A DNA stretch of 24,194 bases from an uncultured Treponema sp. (GTDB lineage: Bacteria; Spirochaetota; Spirochaetia; Treponematales; Treponemataceae), in the NCBI GenBank assembly GCA_937885175.1, contig CAKZZO010000056.1, positions 1-24,194 on the forward strand. The letters are read 5' to 3'. Numbering within the stretch: position 1 is the first letter of the stretch; each line of letters begins with the position of its first letter. This document shows positions 13,533 to 22,979 of this stretch, piece after piece. The position numbers and the translations under genes were made by a program. The notes beneath the pieces are model-generated. The model ran no database searches, had not been told where the DNA came from, and worked only from the letters and a program-made list of their open reading frames with translations.

Positions 13533-16500
13533 ATGAAAAAGTTTTGGAAATCGCTGGCACTCTTGCTGTGTTTGCTGGCTGGTTTTGGCTTCGTCTTTAC
13601 GGGATGTGGAAGTGATGACGATGACGATGGCCCTGAGTTACAAATCTCGGCTTCCGCAGAAAAGGTGGAAGTGGGAAGCACGGTAACATTGACTGCCACT
13701 TACAATGGAAATGATGTTACAACGGAGACGACATTTGCTTCTGGCGATGAAAATAAGGCAACGGTTACTGGCGCAACAGTGAAAGGCATTGACAGTGGTA
13801 CTGTGGAAATTACTGGAACCTGTGCGGGAAAGACGGCAAGAAAAACTCTTGTCGTTGAGCCAAAAACGGCTAGTGCGGAAACGGTTGCGGGAACTTATAC
13901 ATTTGGCAATAAGACGATTGTTATTGCCGCTGACGGAACGGTGACGATAACTGATGCCAATGGAAACCCAGTGACAGGCAGCGTTGAAGTGGATGGAACG
14001 ACGGGCGCAATTACCATAAAGAATGCGGACGGAACGACAGTCTATACTGCCACGTCAAAGTCAGATGGTTCTATTGATACGGATGCGGTCAAAGATGCAG
14101 AAGGAAATTCCGTTGTTGCAAAAGAACTGGAAAAGTCATTTGACGGCTCATTGTTCCTCAAACTGTCTTCTGCGCCAGCGTACACCGCAAACAGTAAAGT
14201 GTATGTTCTGCAGGGAGACCTAGTTGTTGATACAATTTCACTTAACGACAAATACTATACAATCAATAATTCAAAGGGTGCGATTGCCGAAATCAACGTA
14301 AAAGACCAGCTTGTTAATTTTGACGATGAGGGAAATGTGGTAATCCTTACGCACACCGATGCTGAAGGTTACTCACAATTGTATGCCGACACCGAATATA
14401 CGGTGAAAGTGGATGATGAGGTAATCGGAACGTATACTACTAAGAAGAATCCCGAAATCAGCGATAACACAATCTCTGTTGGCACGAATGGTGACTTTAC
14501 TACGATTCAGGGTGCATTGAACTACCTGCGAAAGAACGAACTGGCAGGTGACTGGACAATTAATGTTGCGAAAGGAAAATACCATGAACGATTGGCGTAC
14601 TACGGAAGCGCAAATGTGACGATTGTGGGTGCGGCAGATGATAACTACGGAAGCAAAACGGTTGTCGATTGGAAGAACATGGAAGGCTGGAACAGCGGTA
14701 CCACTGTGCGCGTAAACTTCATCTGGCAGGGTGGTAATCTTACCCTAAAGAACATTACGCTCAAATCAACCTACAGCAGAAAAGCAGACGGAACGAGCGA
14801 TGCCCGTAACGAAGTTTTGAATTTCCAGTCAAAAGGATATTTGGTGGCGTACAATTCTTCGTTCATCGGCACTCAGGACACGCTTATTATGGGCAACAGT
14901 GGTGGTCGCGCATGGTTCTACAAAGACTATATTGCGGGTGATGTTGACTTTATTTGGGGTACGCTTGACGTTGCGTTGTTTGAGGAATGTAAAATTCTTA
15001 TGCGTGGCGATGATACTACTTCTGCGTACATCTTTGCCTCACGCACGGTGGACACAAACAAAGTGAACAAAGGCTTTGTTCTCTATAATTCTGAAGTCAC
15101 CGTTGAGGACGGCGTAAAAGCAAAAGCCTACTACGGACGCAACTCTGGATCGGACACACAGGCTGCGGTAATCAACTGTACATTCAGTCAAATGTTGAAC
15201 AGCAATTTGTGGGCTAGTGAAGCGACAAAGAACAGAAACGATGCCGCTGGAGATGCCGCAATCGCATACAAGGATTATGGAAACAAACTCGCTGACGGCA
15301 CGGAAATTTCAACGGCTGGTCGTCTTGCCCTAACTTATACGATGAGCGAGCGTGTGGTGAACCGTGAGTACAATGGTCGTTATGCAATCTTGAATCGTGG
15401 ATTTGATGTCGAAAAAAATGCGTATGCTTTTGCCGAGACGATTTGGGATATTTCTGACTATGAGGCAGAATTTAACGCGTCGGCAGACACCTCAAAGGCA
15501 AATGTCTATGTTGAGCCTGACTATTCAAAGAACATCATCGGTGGAAATACAGTCCAGCTTTCTGGAAGTTCAATGGCTGACGGTGTGACCTATACCTATG
15601 AATCTTCTGATACGAACCTTGCGACAGTTGACGCAAACGGTCTTGTTACTACGGTAGCGGGTGCAGACGGTCTTGTAAAAATAACGCTGAAAGGCTCAAA
15701 TGACAAGACTGACTATGCACAGATTAAGGTTATTCCCACGGACATTCAGGCAGAATCCCTTTCTTTGACGGCGGAAAAAGCGACAATGGCTCGCTACGGT
15801 CTTCAGACGCTTACCATTGGCTTTACCCCCGCAGACACCATAGACCGTGAAGTTGAATTCACCAGTTCTGATGAAAACCTTAAATTCTACGATGCAAGTA
15901 CAAAGACCCTTGTAGAAAAACTCACCACAACAGATTCAAAAGTGCAGGTGTGGGCAGGAGCAGAAATTGCTGGCGCAACGGTTACGGTAAAATCCGTAAA
16001 ATATACAAGCGCAACCCCTGGAACGACAACTATTTCCACTACAGGAAAAGATGTGGTTTGGCATTCTGATGCGGCTGCAATCCGCATGGCGACTGACATT
16101 CAGAGTGGAAGCGTAGGCTTGTGGGATGGCTTGGTCGTTAATTCAAAGGCAGACGGCTCAATCATCACCACAAACGGAAAGATGAGCTTTAAGAGTGCCG
16201 GAAGCATGCAAACTCGCAATGTCTTCCTTTACATTCCTGTTGACGGCGCATGTACGATTACGATTGGACACAAGGCGGCAATTTCCTCTGCACAAAAATA
16301 CACTATCGGTGACGGCAGTAAGGAATTCGCTACCGAGGATTTGACCACATTCACTTATGATTACGATGGCACTGATACGACAGGCATTGTGCTTGGCTCA
16401 ACGCTCAGCACTATGACATTCGCAAAACAGGCAGGAGCGGATATTGTTGCAGATGCAAAATACCTCAAGGTAAACGCTGTTGGTTCAGACCGCTATATTA

Positions 16501-18917
16501 CTGCAATCTCCATTGGCGAGTACGGCAAGAAAGCGGAAGAACCTGCTAATCCGACTGCTGCAACACTCACCGTTCCGTGGACGGTAAACATCACGGACTC
16601 AGAAACAAAGAAATACGGTGAAGCTGCCGTTGAATTTGGTGCGTTCTCTAGTGGCTCAAATGCAAACTGCTATGAAACAAAGACGAGCGGCTCTTATGCA
16701 CTGTCACAGAATGTGGACGGATTGTACTACTATTCAGATGCAAACGGCTTGATGGATGGTGACAATGGCGGTATTGGTTTCAATTACTATGCGACGAATA
16801 GCGATGCTGTTGCCGCAGTTGGTGGCACGGCAACTCCAAAAACCTACATTGAGCTGAAAGCGGCGCAACTTGCAAAAGAAGGCGCGACTTCTATCAAACT
16901 CACGATTAACGCAAAATGGAAGGAAGCGAGCGATAAACAAGGTGTGCACTCATATATCGCGCTCCTGAACTCGGCAAATAAAGTGCTTGCTATAAGCAAT
17001 GCTATGGATGACACCGCATCTGATTATACATTCTATGTGCAGCCGAACGCTGTTTTGAAAATCATAAACGGCGGGGTAAAGGGAACACATATGTATATTT
17101 ACAGCATCAAGGCTGAAGCAAGCGATAATGCTGTGACGGCTACAGGCTCAATCGCTGTAGAAAGCATTGCCCTTAATACTGCAACACTCTCCGGAACGGC
17201 TGGCGGTTCTGCAGAATTGACGGCAACAGTATCACCTGAAACGGCAACTGACGTTTCTCTTACATGGGAATCAAGCAATCCTTCTGTTGCAAAGGTAACT
17301 CCTGCTGAAAACACTTTGAGCGCAGCAGTGGAATATGTGGCTGCTGGTTCTGCAACTATCACTGTTTCTATGGGAAGCGTAAAGCAGGAGGCGGCTGTAA
17401 CAGTAAATGCGGCAGGAAAACCGATTACCGCTATTGCCATTAGTGGAAATGCTGCAATTGATTTGTTCAACAACGATAATCCCACAACGACACTTACGGC
17501 AACAGTTACGCCCGCTGATACCGATGTGACATCACTTTCATGGTCTTCAAGCGATCCTGCCATTGCAACGGTGGCTTCTGCTTCAACCGATATTACAAGC
17601 GGAACGTCAAGCGTAGTCGTAACCGCTGCTGGAAAAGTAGGTACTGCAAAAATTACCGCAAAGGCTGGCAGTGTTGAAAAGACATTTGATGTAGTGGTAA
17701 GCAAGTCTGGTGCAGAAGGCACGTATAAACTTGTCCTTGCATCAAAAGAAGAAAAAGATACATGGACAGCAACAGATGAAGGCAATGGAATTTATACTTA
17801 TACTTCAGCAGATGAAACGGTATCAGTTACAGGTTTGGATACAAAGTCTAACGGTAGTTATGGTGTCGTAAAATCTGCTTCAGCTACAATCAAGGTTGCG
17901 GGCCCAAGTAGAATTACATGGACTGGTGCAAATGGTGGTACTCGAACAACATTTACGGTTGTAGCTGGTTCTGGTGATGGTGCTGTAAGACTTGTTAATG
18001 GAGTTACGGCTGCTTATGCTGACAGTGAAAAGATGTATTTTATTTACACTGGAACAGACGCAACAACGCTGAACCTTTCTTGGGGTAATGGAATTTCATA
18101 TATTAAGTCATTTATTGTTGAGAAAGTTGAGGCTACAGAGGCTAATGTTGCGACAAAAATAGAGGTCAGTGGCTCTGCATCTACAGTTGTTAGTGGAACT
18201 CCTATTACTATGACCGCTTCAGTTACACCAAAATATCTTAACACAAATGCTGGCAATTCTCTTTCAGGAACAGTAACTTGGACTTCATCTGTCGCTGGTT
18301 TTGCAAGTGTTGATGCTTCCTCAACACTTGGAGAAATTAATGTGTCTACGGGATTATATAAAGCCACTGCAACACTTACATATGTTGCAGACGGAGAGAC
18401 TGTTGTAAGTGCAAAATTTGGCGACACTGTTTCGACAACGAATGCAACTATTGTCGCAGAAAATACTGCAAGTGCAACAGAAAGAACTTGGAATGCTTTT
18501 TCTGCTATCAGTCAAACAGCTGTATCATCTTATCTTTTGAAAGGATCGGAACAAACTGCAGTTTCTGAGATACCGACAGGGGGGAATGCTTATGATTATT
18601 TATGGTTGTATTCACCAGGAACGGGTGCAGATTCTCACAATGTCTACCAAGGTTCTATAGAGTTTTATGGAAATTGTGAATTGCGCATTCCGTGTGCAGT
18701 TGGTTCAACAATCTCTGTAACTGCTACTTCTGCAGGTAATGCAAAATGTGGAAATGCCGAAACTTCGACAGCATTTGCTTCAATATCTGCTCATGTAGTT
18801 ACGGCAGATGAACTAAATACATATGATGGAATTACATATTACTGTATTGTAGGTGATAATACAGCAGATTGGTCAAAATTTGCAGTTTCTTCTGTAATTG
18901 TATCAACACCAAACTAA
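13533..18917 (+). CDS. giant pectinesterase-type lipoprotein with Ig-like modules
   Basis: A 1794-aa exported lipoprotein with a basic n-region, hydrophobic core and lipobox FTGC (Cys25). An acidic GSDDDDDG tail follows. Order by eye: Big2-like Ig domain (38-110), a beta-rich domain, a further Ig-like domain (206-310), and a CE8 pectin methylesterase helix (about 312-610). Alternating Big2-like domains (about 667-735, 1207-1295, 1298-1395, 1535-1645) and beta-sandwich modules that may bind sugar then continue to the end. CE8 motifs are GTQDTL (D449), YIAGDVDFIWG (D472) and YYGRN (R536), in place of the usual DFIFG and LGRPW. Both catalytic Asp and the Arg are kept. GGAGG lies six bases before the ATG. 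The last 1.2 kb (from about 17,740) is visibly more AT-rich. It probably demethylates pectin at the cell surface and is likely controlled by the divergent regulator. Confidence 0.87.
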   Translation: MKKFWKSLALLLCLLAGFGFVFTGCGSDDDDDGPELQISASAEKVEVGSTVTLTATYNGNDVTTETTFASGDENKATVTGATVKGIDSGTVEITGTCAGKTARKTLVVEPKTASAETVAGTYTFGNKTIVIAADGTVTITDANGNPVTGSVEVDGTTGAITIKNADGTTVYTATSKSDGSIDTDAVKDAEGNSVVAKELEKSFDGSLFLKLSSAPAYTANSKVYVLQGDLVVDTISLNDKYYTINNSKGAIAEINVKDQLVNFDDEGNVVILTHTDAEGYSQLYADTEYTVKVDDEVIGTYTTKKNPEISDNTISVGTNGDFTTIQGALNYLRKNELAGDWTINVAKGKYHERLAYYGSANVTIVGAADDNYGSKTVVDWKNMEGWNSGTTVRVNFIWQGGNLTLKNITLKSTYSRKADGTSDARNEVLNFQSKGYLVAYNSSFIGTQDTLIMGNSGGRAWFYKDYIAGDVDFIWGTLDVALFEECKILMRGDDTTSAYIFASRTVDTNKVNKGFVLYNSEVTVEDGVKAKAYYGRNSGSDTQAAVINCTFSQMLNSNLWASEATKNRNDAAGDAAIAYKDYGNKLADGTEISTAGRLALTYTMSERVVNREYNGRYAILNRGFDVEKNAYAFAETIWDISDYEAEFNASADTSKANVYVEPDYSKNIIGGNTVQLSGSSMADGVTYTYESSDTNLATVDANGLVTTVAGADGLVKITLKGSNDKTDYAQIKVIPTDIQAESLSLTAEKATMARYGLQTLTIGFTPADTIDREVEFTSSDENLKFYDASTKTLVEKLTTTDSKVQVWAGAEIAGATVTVKSVKYTSATPGTTTISTTGKDVVWHSDAAAIRMATDIQSGSVGLWDGLVVNSKADGSIITTNGKMSFKSAGSMQTRNVFLYIPVDGACTITIGHKAAISSAQKYTIGDGSKEFATEDLTTFTYDYDGTDTTGIVLGSTLSTMTFAKQAGADIVADAKYLKVNAVGSDRYITAISIGEYGKKAEEPANPTAATLTVPWTVNITDSETKKYGEAAVEFGAFSSGSNANCYETKTSGSYALSQNVDGLYYYSDANGLMDGDNGGIGFNYYATNSDAVAAVGGTATPKTYIELKAAQLAKEGATSIKLTINAKWKEASDKQGVHSYIALLNSANKVLAISNAMDDTASDYTFYVQPNAVLKIINGGVKGTHMYIYSIKAEASDNAVTATGSIAVESIALNTATLSGTAGGSAELTATVSPETATDVSLTWESSNPSVAKVTPAENTLSAAVEYVAAGSATITVSMGSVKQEAAVTVNAAGKPITAIAISGNAAIDLFNNDNPTTTLTATVTPADTDVTSLSWSSSDPAIATVASASTDITSGTSSVVVTAAGKVGTAKITAKAGSVEKTFDVVVSKSGAEGTYKLVLASKEEKDTWTATDEGNGIYTYTSADETVSVTGLDTKSNGSYGVVKSASATIKVAGPSRITWTGANGGTRTTFTVVAGSGDGAVRLVNGVTAAYADSEKMYFIYTGTDATTLNLSWGNGISYIKSFIVEKVEATEANVATKIEVSGSASTVVSGTPITMTASVTPKYLNTNAGNSLSGTVTWTSSVAGFASVDASSTLGEINVSTGLYKATATLTYVADGETVVSAKFGDTVSTTNATIVAENTASATERTWNAFSAISQTAVSSYLLKGSEQTAVSEIPTGGNAYDYLWLYSPGTGADSHNVYQGSIEFYGNCELRIPCAVGSTISVTATSAGNAKCGNAETSTAFASISAHVVTADELNTYDGITYYCIVGDNTADWSKFAVSSVIVSTPN

Positions 18918-18927
18918 TTTGGTTTCC

Positions 18928-18983
18928 CACCGCAATCCTCTGGCTAACTCCCACTGGCTTGCGGTGAATAAGACATTTTTTAG
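18928..18983 (+). terminator. possible terminator of the lipoprotein gene
   Basis: CACCGCAA (18928-18935) pairs perfectly with TTGCGGTG (18959-18966) across a 23-nt loop, and a T-run begins about nine bases later. A second small hairpin ACCAAA/TTTGGT (18908-18923) spans the stop codon. The gap before the T-run makes this weaker than a classic terminator. Confidence 0.4.
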
Positions 18984-18994
18984 GGAAGGAACTG

Positions 18995-19321
18995 TCATGC
19001 CATGTTCTTGCTGAGCAGGGCTAGGAGTTCTTGGGGTGTTACAGGCGGGATTTTTGTTTCGGCAAAATCCTGCTTGTTGCGCGTAATGATATAATCAACA
19101 GTTACAGAATATAAAAAATATTAGTGAGGGAATGGGCGGCAATATGTCCGTCTAATGTGGAAACGCAATAACGCATGAGCTGCCGTGTGTCATCTGCATA
19201 TGGCTCGCGTACGAGAATGGCATCAAGCAGAATGTACGTATCAAGAAAAACGTTGAATCTTATTGTCAGGCAATGCATTGATAAGTTGCAAGGTCTGATT
19301 TCGAGCTGCAAGTGCTGTCAT
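18995..19321 (-). pseudogene. collapsed PIN toxin-antitoxin module
   Basis: Three fragments of one minus-strand operon can be read. (1) 19321-19241 starts MTALAARNQTLQLINALPDNKIQ, which looks like the N-terminus of a small antitoxin and stops after 26 codons. (2) An overlapping frame (about 19260-19102) reads FNVFLDTYILLDAILVREPYADDTRQL..IAAHSLTNIFYIL, the first half of a PIN-domain toxin; the usual DTN is DTY. (3) Across a stop and a frame change, 19102-18995 reads TVDYIITRNKQDFAETKIPPVTPQELLALL, a typical PIN C-terminus. About 60-70 central codons are missing, as is most of the antitoxin. The toxin half is supported by clear motifs; the antitoxin call is weaker. Confidence 0.75.
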
Positions 19322-19325
19322 ATAT

Positions 19326-19782
19326 ATGGCCGGGGCGCTGTTTTCGTTTGCCGCGTGTTCTGACGGTTCGGATTCGGGCGGTGGAGGAAATGGCTCTGGT
19401 GGCGGCGGTTCAGGTGCTTCCGATGACGGCTATCTTACGGTGGACGGCGACATGGAGACAAAATTGCAGACAAGAGCGTAAAGTGGGCTGACCACTGGAC
19501 GAGCGATGCAAAACTCTACTTGGGAGTCGGTGGCTTCAAGACTTCCGGCACTATGCAAAGGACAAGAGCGTTTACATCATGCTTCACTATGGAAAACTTG
19601 CCTACGGCACGGAATACTATATCGCAATTCCTATGAGTTCAATCGACGGAACGCTTGCAGGCAAGTCTTTCCTTGAAACAGGATTTGCGCCTACAAGCAA
19701 GACCTGGCATTTCACTACACGCGCAAACCCGGTTGCGGAAGGAAAGACGGCGTACACCGTAGACTGCGCGGAGGCAAGCTGA
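19326..19782 (+). pseudogene. frameshifted 5' remnant of a second pectinase-type lipoprotein
   Basis: MAGALFSFAACSDGSDSGGGG is the end of a lipoprotein signal with lipobox FAAC and a Gly/Ser linker; the basic n-region is missing. That frame stops after DMETKLQTRA. The sequence continues in a second frame (IADKSVKWADHWTSDAKLYLG) and then in a third (DFRHYAKDKSVYIMLHYGKLAYGTEYYIAIPMSSIDGTLAGKSF..KTWHFTTRANP..), ending CAEAS. The third part matches the Ig-like domain that precedes the catalytic helix in bacterial pectinesterase or pectate lyase lipoproteins, with the FTTR ending; the intact neighbour has the equivalent TYTTKKNP. The catalytic part is gone. It is probably a decayed paralogue of the 1794-aa gene. 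Confidence 0.72.
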
Positions 19783-19838
19783 CCTTGTATCTGCATTCGG
19801 TGCAAATTAAAGCAGGCTCCTTGTGAGCCGGTAAACCG

Positions 19839-19890
19839 ACCGCCCCGTGCTGCAGCCTTTTGCCTGTAGTGAGGGGCGGTTTTGTTTTTT
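19839..19890 (+). terminator. strong terminator after the lipoprotein remnant
   Basis: ACCGCCCC (19839-19846) pairs with GGGGCGGT (19873-19880), followed by TTTGTTTTTT. It probably ended the ancestral lipoprotein gene and has outlived it. A short GGCTC/GAGCC hairpin lies just upstream at 19815-19829. Confidence 0.85.
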
Positions 19891-19927
19891 GCCCAGGGAG
19901 TAGCGGATATGCCCGGGTTTTTTTCTG

Positions 19928-20788
19928 CTACGGGTGCATGTCCTGCTGGAGTTGCTGGACTTCGGCGATGGATAGCTGCGTGATTTCGGCGATTTCTTCC
20001 GCAGAAAGTTTTCCCTTGGCCAGCAGCCGTCGGACTGTGTCTTTTGCCATGTCTTTTGCCATGTCTTTTGCCATGTCTTCGGCCCGCTCTTTTACCATTT
20101 CTGAAGCCAGAAGTTCCGCTTCTTCTTTTATGCTCTGATCCCATGTCATAAACTGCATCCTCCATTGCGCATTGTGTTTTGCGCGGGTTACTTCAGTGGC
20201 GAGCTGGCGGGTAAAATCTGTTTCTGCATTTCTTCCCTGCAGGAAACGGAAAAATGCCTGCTCCTCACCGGTTGGCATTATATCACATTTTTGGGCATTG
20301 AAAAAGATTTTGTATGCTCCATCGGAAAGTTTTATTTCTTTATCTTCCTCGCAGGTATATTCAAAGGTATAAACAGGCAGCCCTTTCTTAAAAATATCAT
20401 TCAGGCAGAGAAAGATAACGTAGGAATCTTTCATTTCTTTGTAATCTTCGCCTGCCTGAAGATTGTCAATGTCAATCATCGACTGATAGTATCGTGCCCG
20501 CATGGGAAGATCCTTTTTATCGGTAGTTTGCACTTCGATATCAAAGATACGGTTGTCATCCCTGGTATAGACATCAAAGCGGACTCCATGGGAAGGATAG
20601 TCAGTCTTGACGTTTTTTTCCGAGAGGGGCATTTCCAGCCGGTCGATTTTGATATGCAGCAGTATTTCAAGCAGCTGTCTGCAAAGTTCCTTGTTCTCAG
20701 ACATGATCTTGCAAAAGATAAAATTGTTTGCAAGGGTTGCCTGCTCCCAGCGTTGTGACGGACTAAGTTTTGTTTCAGCTTGTTTCAT
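19928..20788 (-). CDS. Rpn/PD-(D/E)XK family nuclease
   Basis: A 286-aa protein of the Rpn-type family, often annotated as a PD-(D/E)XK nuclease-family transposase. E. coli RpnA is a DNA endonuclease that promotes RecA-independent recombination. The nuclease core is GVRFDVYTRDDNRIFDIEVQ, with D72 and E85-x-Q87 as the metal-binding set, then RARYYQSMIDIDNLQAGEDYKEMKDSYVIFLC. The C-terminal third is helical and charged and contains a KDMA repeat encoded by a 12-bp tandem repeat. It ends in LLAKGKLSAEEIAEITQLSIAEVQQLQ, a common helical tail in this family. The start at 20788 has AGAGG five bases upstream. These genes are typically multicopy and spread horizontally, but I see no terminal repeats around this one. 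Confidence 0.88.
   Translation of the reverse strand: MKQAETKLSPSQRWEQATLANNFIFCKIMSENKELCRQLLEILLHIKIDRLEMPLSEKNVKTDYPSHGVRFDVYTRDDNRIFDIEVQTTDKKDLPMRARYYQSMIDIDNLQAGEDYKEMKDSYVIFLCLNDIFKKGLPVYTFEYTCEEDKEIKLSDGAYKIFFNAQKCDIMPTGEEQAFFRFLQGRNAETDFTRQLATEVTRAKHNAQWRMQFMTWDQSIKEEAELLASEMVKERAEDMAKDMAKDMAKDTVRRLLAKGKLSAEEIAEITQLSIAEVQQLQQDMHP
20041..20076. repeat. three perfect 12-bp tandem repeats in the nuclease gene
   Basis: CTTTTGCCATGT occurs three times in a row and encodes the repeated KDMA tetrapeptide on the minus strand. Because the unit is a multiple of three, copy-number change would lengthen or shorten the helix without a frameshift. Confidence 0.95.
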
Positions 20789-20951
20789 ATAAACCTCTTT
20801 TGCAGAACCCGAGATTTTTTTTTAGGCTCTACACCTTATATATAGGCTTTAAAAAACAAAAAACTACATAAATTTCAGAAAAAAAAAGGAAAAAATTAAA
20901 AAAAAACGAGAAAATCGAAAAAAGTATCTTGAAAAACTCATTCAATCTGTA

Positions 20952-20979
20952 TAGACAAAATGACATAATCTGTGATAAT
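20952..20979 (+). promoter_or_regulatory. promoter of the acyl-CoA synthetase gene
   Basis: TAGACA (20952-20957), 16-bp spacer, GATAAT (20974-20979) preceded by TGT. It leaves a leader of about 30 bases with a Shine-Dalgarno. The 130 bp upstream (about 20,815-20,945) is A/T-rich with several A-tracts and may act as an UP element; I see no gene there. Confidence 0.6.
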
Positions 20980-21017
20980 GTAAAGTACAAAGCGCAGTAA
21001 GGCGCGTGGGAGAAACG

Positions 21018-22976
21018 ATGATAGACGAATCAGCTATGGACAAATCCTTGGGGACAACGCTTCCGATTCTGCTGCGGAACAAAGTGGCGGAGATTCCAAA
21101 CTATACTCTGCAGGCGGTAAAGAACAAGAGCGGCGTTTTTGTGCGCTACAGTTACTCTCAGGTGTATCAGCATGTGATAGAGCTTGCTTCTTCCCTCAAA
21201 AAAATGGGTGTCAAAAAGGGCGATCATGTCGGTCTGATTTCAGACAACCGCCGCGAATGGCTGATTACGGACTATGCATTGCTTTCTTTGGGTGCGGCTG
21301 ACGTTCCCCGTGGCTGTGACTCCATGGGTGTGGAAATCCGTTTTATCCTTGGCTTTGCGGACTGTAAGATTTCTTTCTTTGAAAATGCAAGGCAGCTTCA
21401 GAAGGTGTTGGAAAAAGTGGAGGAGCTTCCTCTGCTAAAGACGGCAATCCTCTATGAGCATCCTGATGAAAAGACGGTGGCTCAGGCCAAGGAAGCGGGC
21501 ATTGAAGTCATCAATTATTCTCTTTTGGAAAGCGAAGGTACGGCGGTCACCAAGGAAGAGTGGCTGGATATCGAAAAAGGTATGGAGGAAATCCAGCCTG
21601 ACGATGTTGCGACAATCATATTTACGTCGGGCACGACAGGCCTTCCCAAAGGTGTGCAGCTGACCCACGACAATTACATTGCCCAGTGTGAGGTGGCCCA
21701 CAAGGTGCTGGGGCTCATGCAGCCGGGAGATATCTGGCTTACGGTGCTTCCCATCTGGCATAGTTTTGAGCGCGCTTTCTGCTACATGGTCATCGGACTA
21801 AGGGGTGGCTTTGCCTATTCAAAACCCATTGCCTCTGTCATGCTGCAGGATATGGCTCTGGTGCAGCCGCAGTGGATGAACGGCGTTCCCCGTCTCTGGG
21901 AGGCTTTGGCTCAGGGGCTTTTCCGCGAGGTGAAAAAGCAGGATGCGATTCACAAGTCTGCTTTCTACAATTTTGTCGCCATTGGAAAACTCTACTATAA
22001 ATTTAAGGAAAGGGTATGCGGTCTTCGCTGCCGCTATCACTGGTATCCCCGCTTTTTGGACGTGATTATCGGTATCATTCCCTTCTGCCTTTTGTGGCCT
22101 TTTCATAGGCTGGGCGAAATGCTGGTCTACAAGAAAATCCTGGCAAAGTTTGGTGGAAAATTCCGCGCGGCTATTTCTGGTGGAGGAGCGCTTCAGCCTG
22201 AGACAGAGGCCTTCTACCATGCAATCGGCTTTAAGCTATTGGAAGGCTACGGCATGACAGAAACCGCTCCTGTTATCTCCGTAAAGAATTCAAAGAAACC
22301 CCGCAGCAACAATGTTGGTTGGGTATTCCCCAGTCTTGACGTTAAGGTTGTGGCCGAAAAGGACGGACAGGTTGCCGATGATGCACCGTTAAAGCCCGGA
22401 AAGCGTGGCCTGATTATGGTAAAGGGACGTCAGATTATGAAAGGCTACTACAAGCGGGATGATTTGACCCAAGCGATTATCGACAAGGATGGCTGGCTTA
22501 ACACGGGAGACCTTGGCATGATTAGCTATGACGAGGAACTGAAAATCGTTGGTCGTGCCAAGGATACGATTGTTCTTCTAGGCGGAGAAAACATTGAGCC
22601 ACAGGTAATCGAAAAGGCAGTAAACGCTTCTCCCTATATTGAGCGCACTGTGGTGGTGGGGCAGGACAAAAAATACGTTGCCGCCCTCATCGTTCCCGAC
22701 CAGCAGAATGTGCTTTCCTATGCAGAGGAAAACAACATCCTCTACGACAACTACGAGGAACTGCTGGAGACAAATGAAATTCAGAACCTGTTCCGCACTG
22801 AAATCGATGCCTTGGACAACGCAAAGACCGGCTTCCGCACCTGTGAACGCATTTTTAAGTTCGTGCTGCTGACCAAGCCCTTTGAAATCGGCATGGAAAT
22901 CAACGCCAAGCAGGAACTCATGCGCCACAAAATCGTAAAATTGTATAAGAAAGAGTACAATTCGCTCTTTGAGTAG
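21018..22976 (+). CDS. long-chain fatty acid-CoA ligase (AMP-forming)
   Basis: A 652-aa member of the ANL superfamily that activates fatty acids to acyl-CoA through an acyl-adenylate. The P-loop is IIFTSGTTGLPKGVQLTH (about residues 200-217). The A5 motif is GYGMTETAP. Further on are GWLNTGDLGMI (with the ribose-binding Asp) and KIVGRAKDTIVLLGGENIEPQVIE, the hinge region. A hydrophobic stretch around VIIGIIPFCLLWPFHRL could touch the membrane. I chose the ATG at 21018 because GGGAG lies five bases upstream; the GTG at 21006 overlaps that site. The gene is monocistronic, with its own promoter and a terminator. The length fits long-chain synthetases; the chain-length preference cannot be read from sequence. 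Confidence 0.92.
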   Translation: MIDESAMDKSLGTTLPILLRNKVAEIPNYTLQAVKNKSGVFVRYSYSQVYQHVIELASSLKKMGVKKGDHVGLISDNRREWLITDYALLSLGAADVPRGCDSMGVEIRFILGFADCKISFFENARQLQKVLEKVEELPLLKTAILYEHPDEKTVAQAKEAGIEVINYSLLESEGTAVTKEEWLDIEKGMEEIQPDDVATIIFTSGTTGLPKGVQLTHDNYIAQCEVAHKVLGLMQPGDIWLTVLPIWHSFERAFCYMVIGLRGGFAYSKPIASVMLQDMALVQPQWMNGVPRLWEALAQGLFREVKKQDAIHKSAFYNFVAIGKLYYKFKERVCGLRCRYHWYPRFLDVIIGIIPFCLLWPFHRLGEMLVYKKILAKFGGKFRAAISGGGALQPETEAFYHAIGFKLLEGYGMTETAPVISVKNSKKPRSNNVGWVFPSLDVKVVAEKDGQVADDAPLKPGKRGLIMVKGRQIMKGYYKRDDLTQAIIDKDGWLNTGDLGMISYDEELKIVGRAKDTIVLLGGENIEPQVIEKAVNASPYIERTVVVGQDKKYVAALIVPDQQNVLSYAEENNILYDNYEELLETNEIQNLFRTEIDALDNAKTGFRTCERIFKFVLLTKPFEIGMEINAKQELMRHKIVKLYKKEYNSLFE

Positions 22977-22979
22977 CGG

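Noticed and set aside
17099..17785. Minus-strand frame of 228 codons opposite the lipoprotein
   Set aside because: It is a Val/Ala/Ser-rich mirror of the Thr/Ala-rich Ig-like domains and has no independent support.
19928..20788. An insertion sequence around the Rpn-type gene
   Set aside because: I could not find terminal inverted repeats or target duplications flanking it, and the family normally occurs as single genes.
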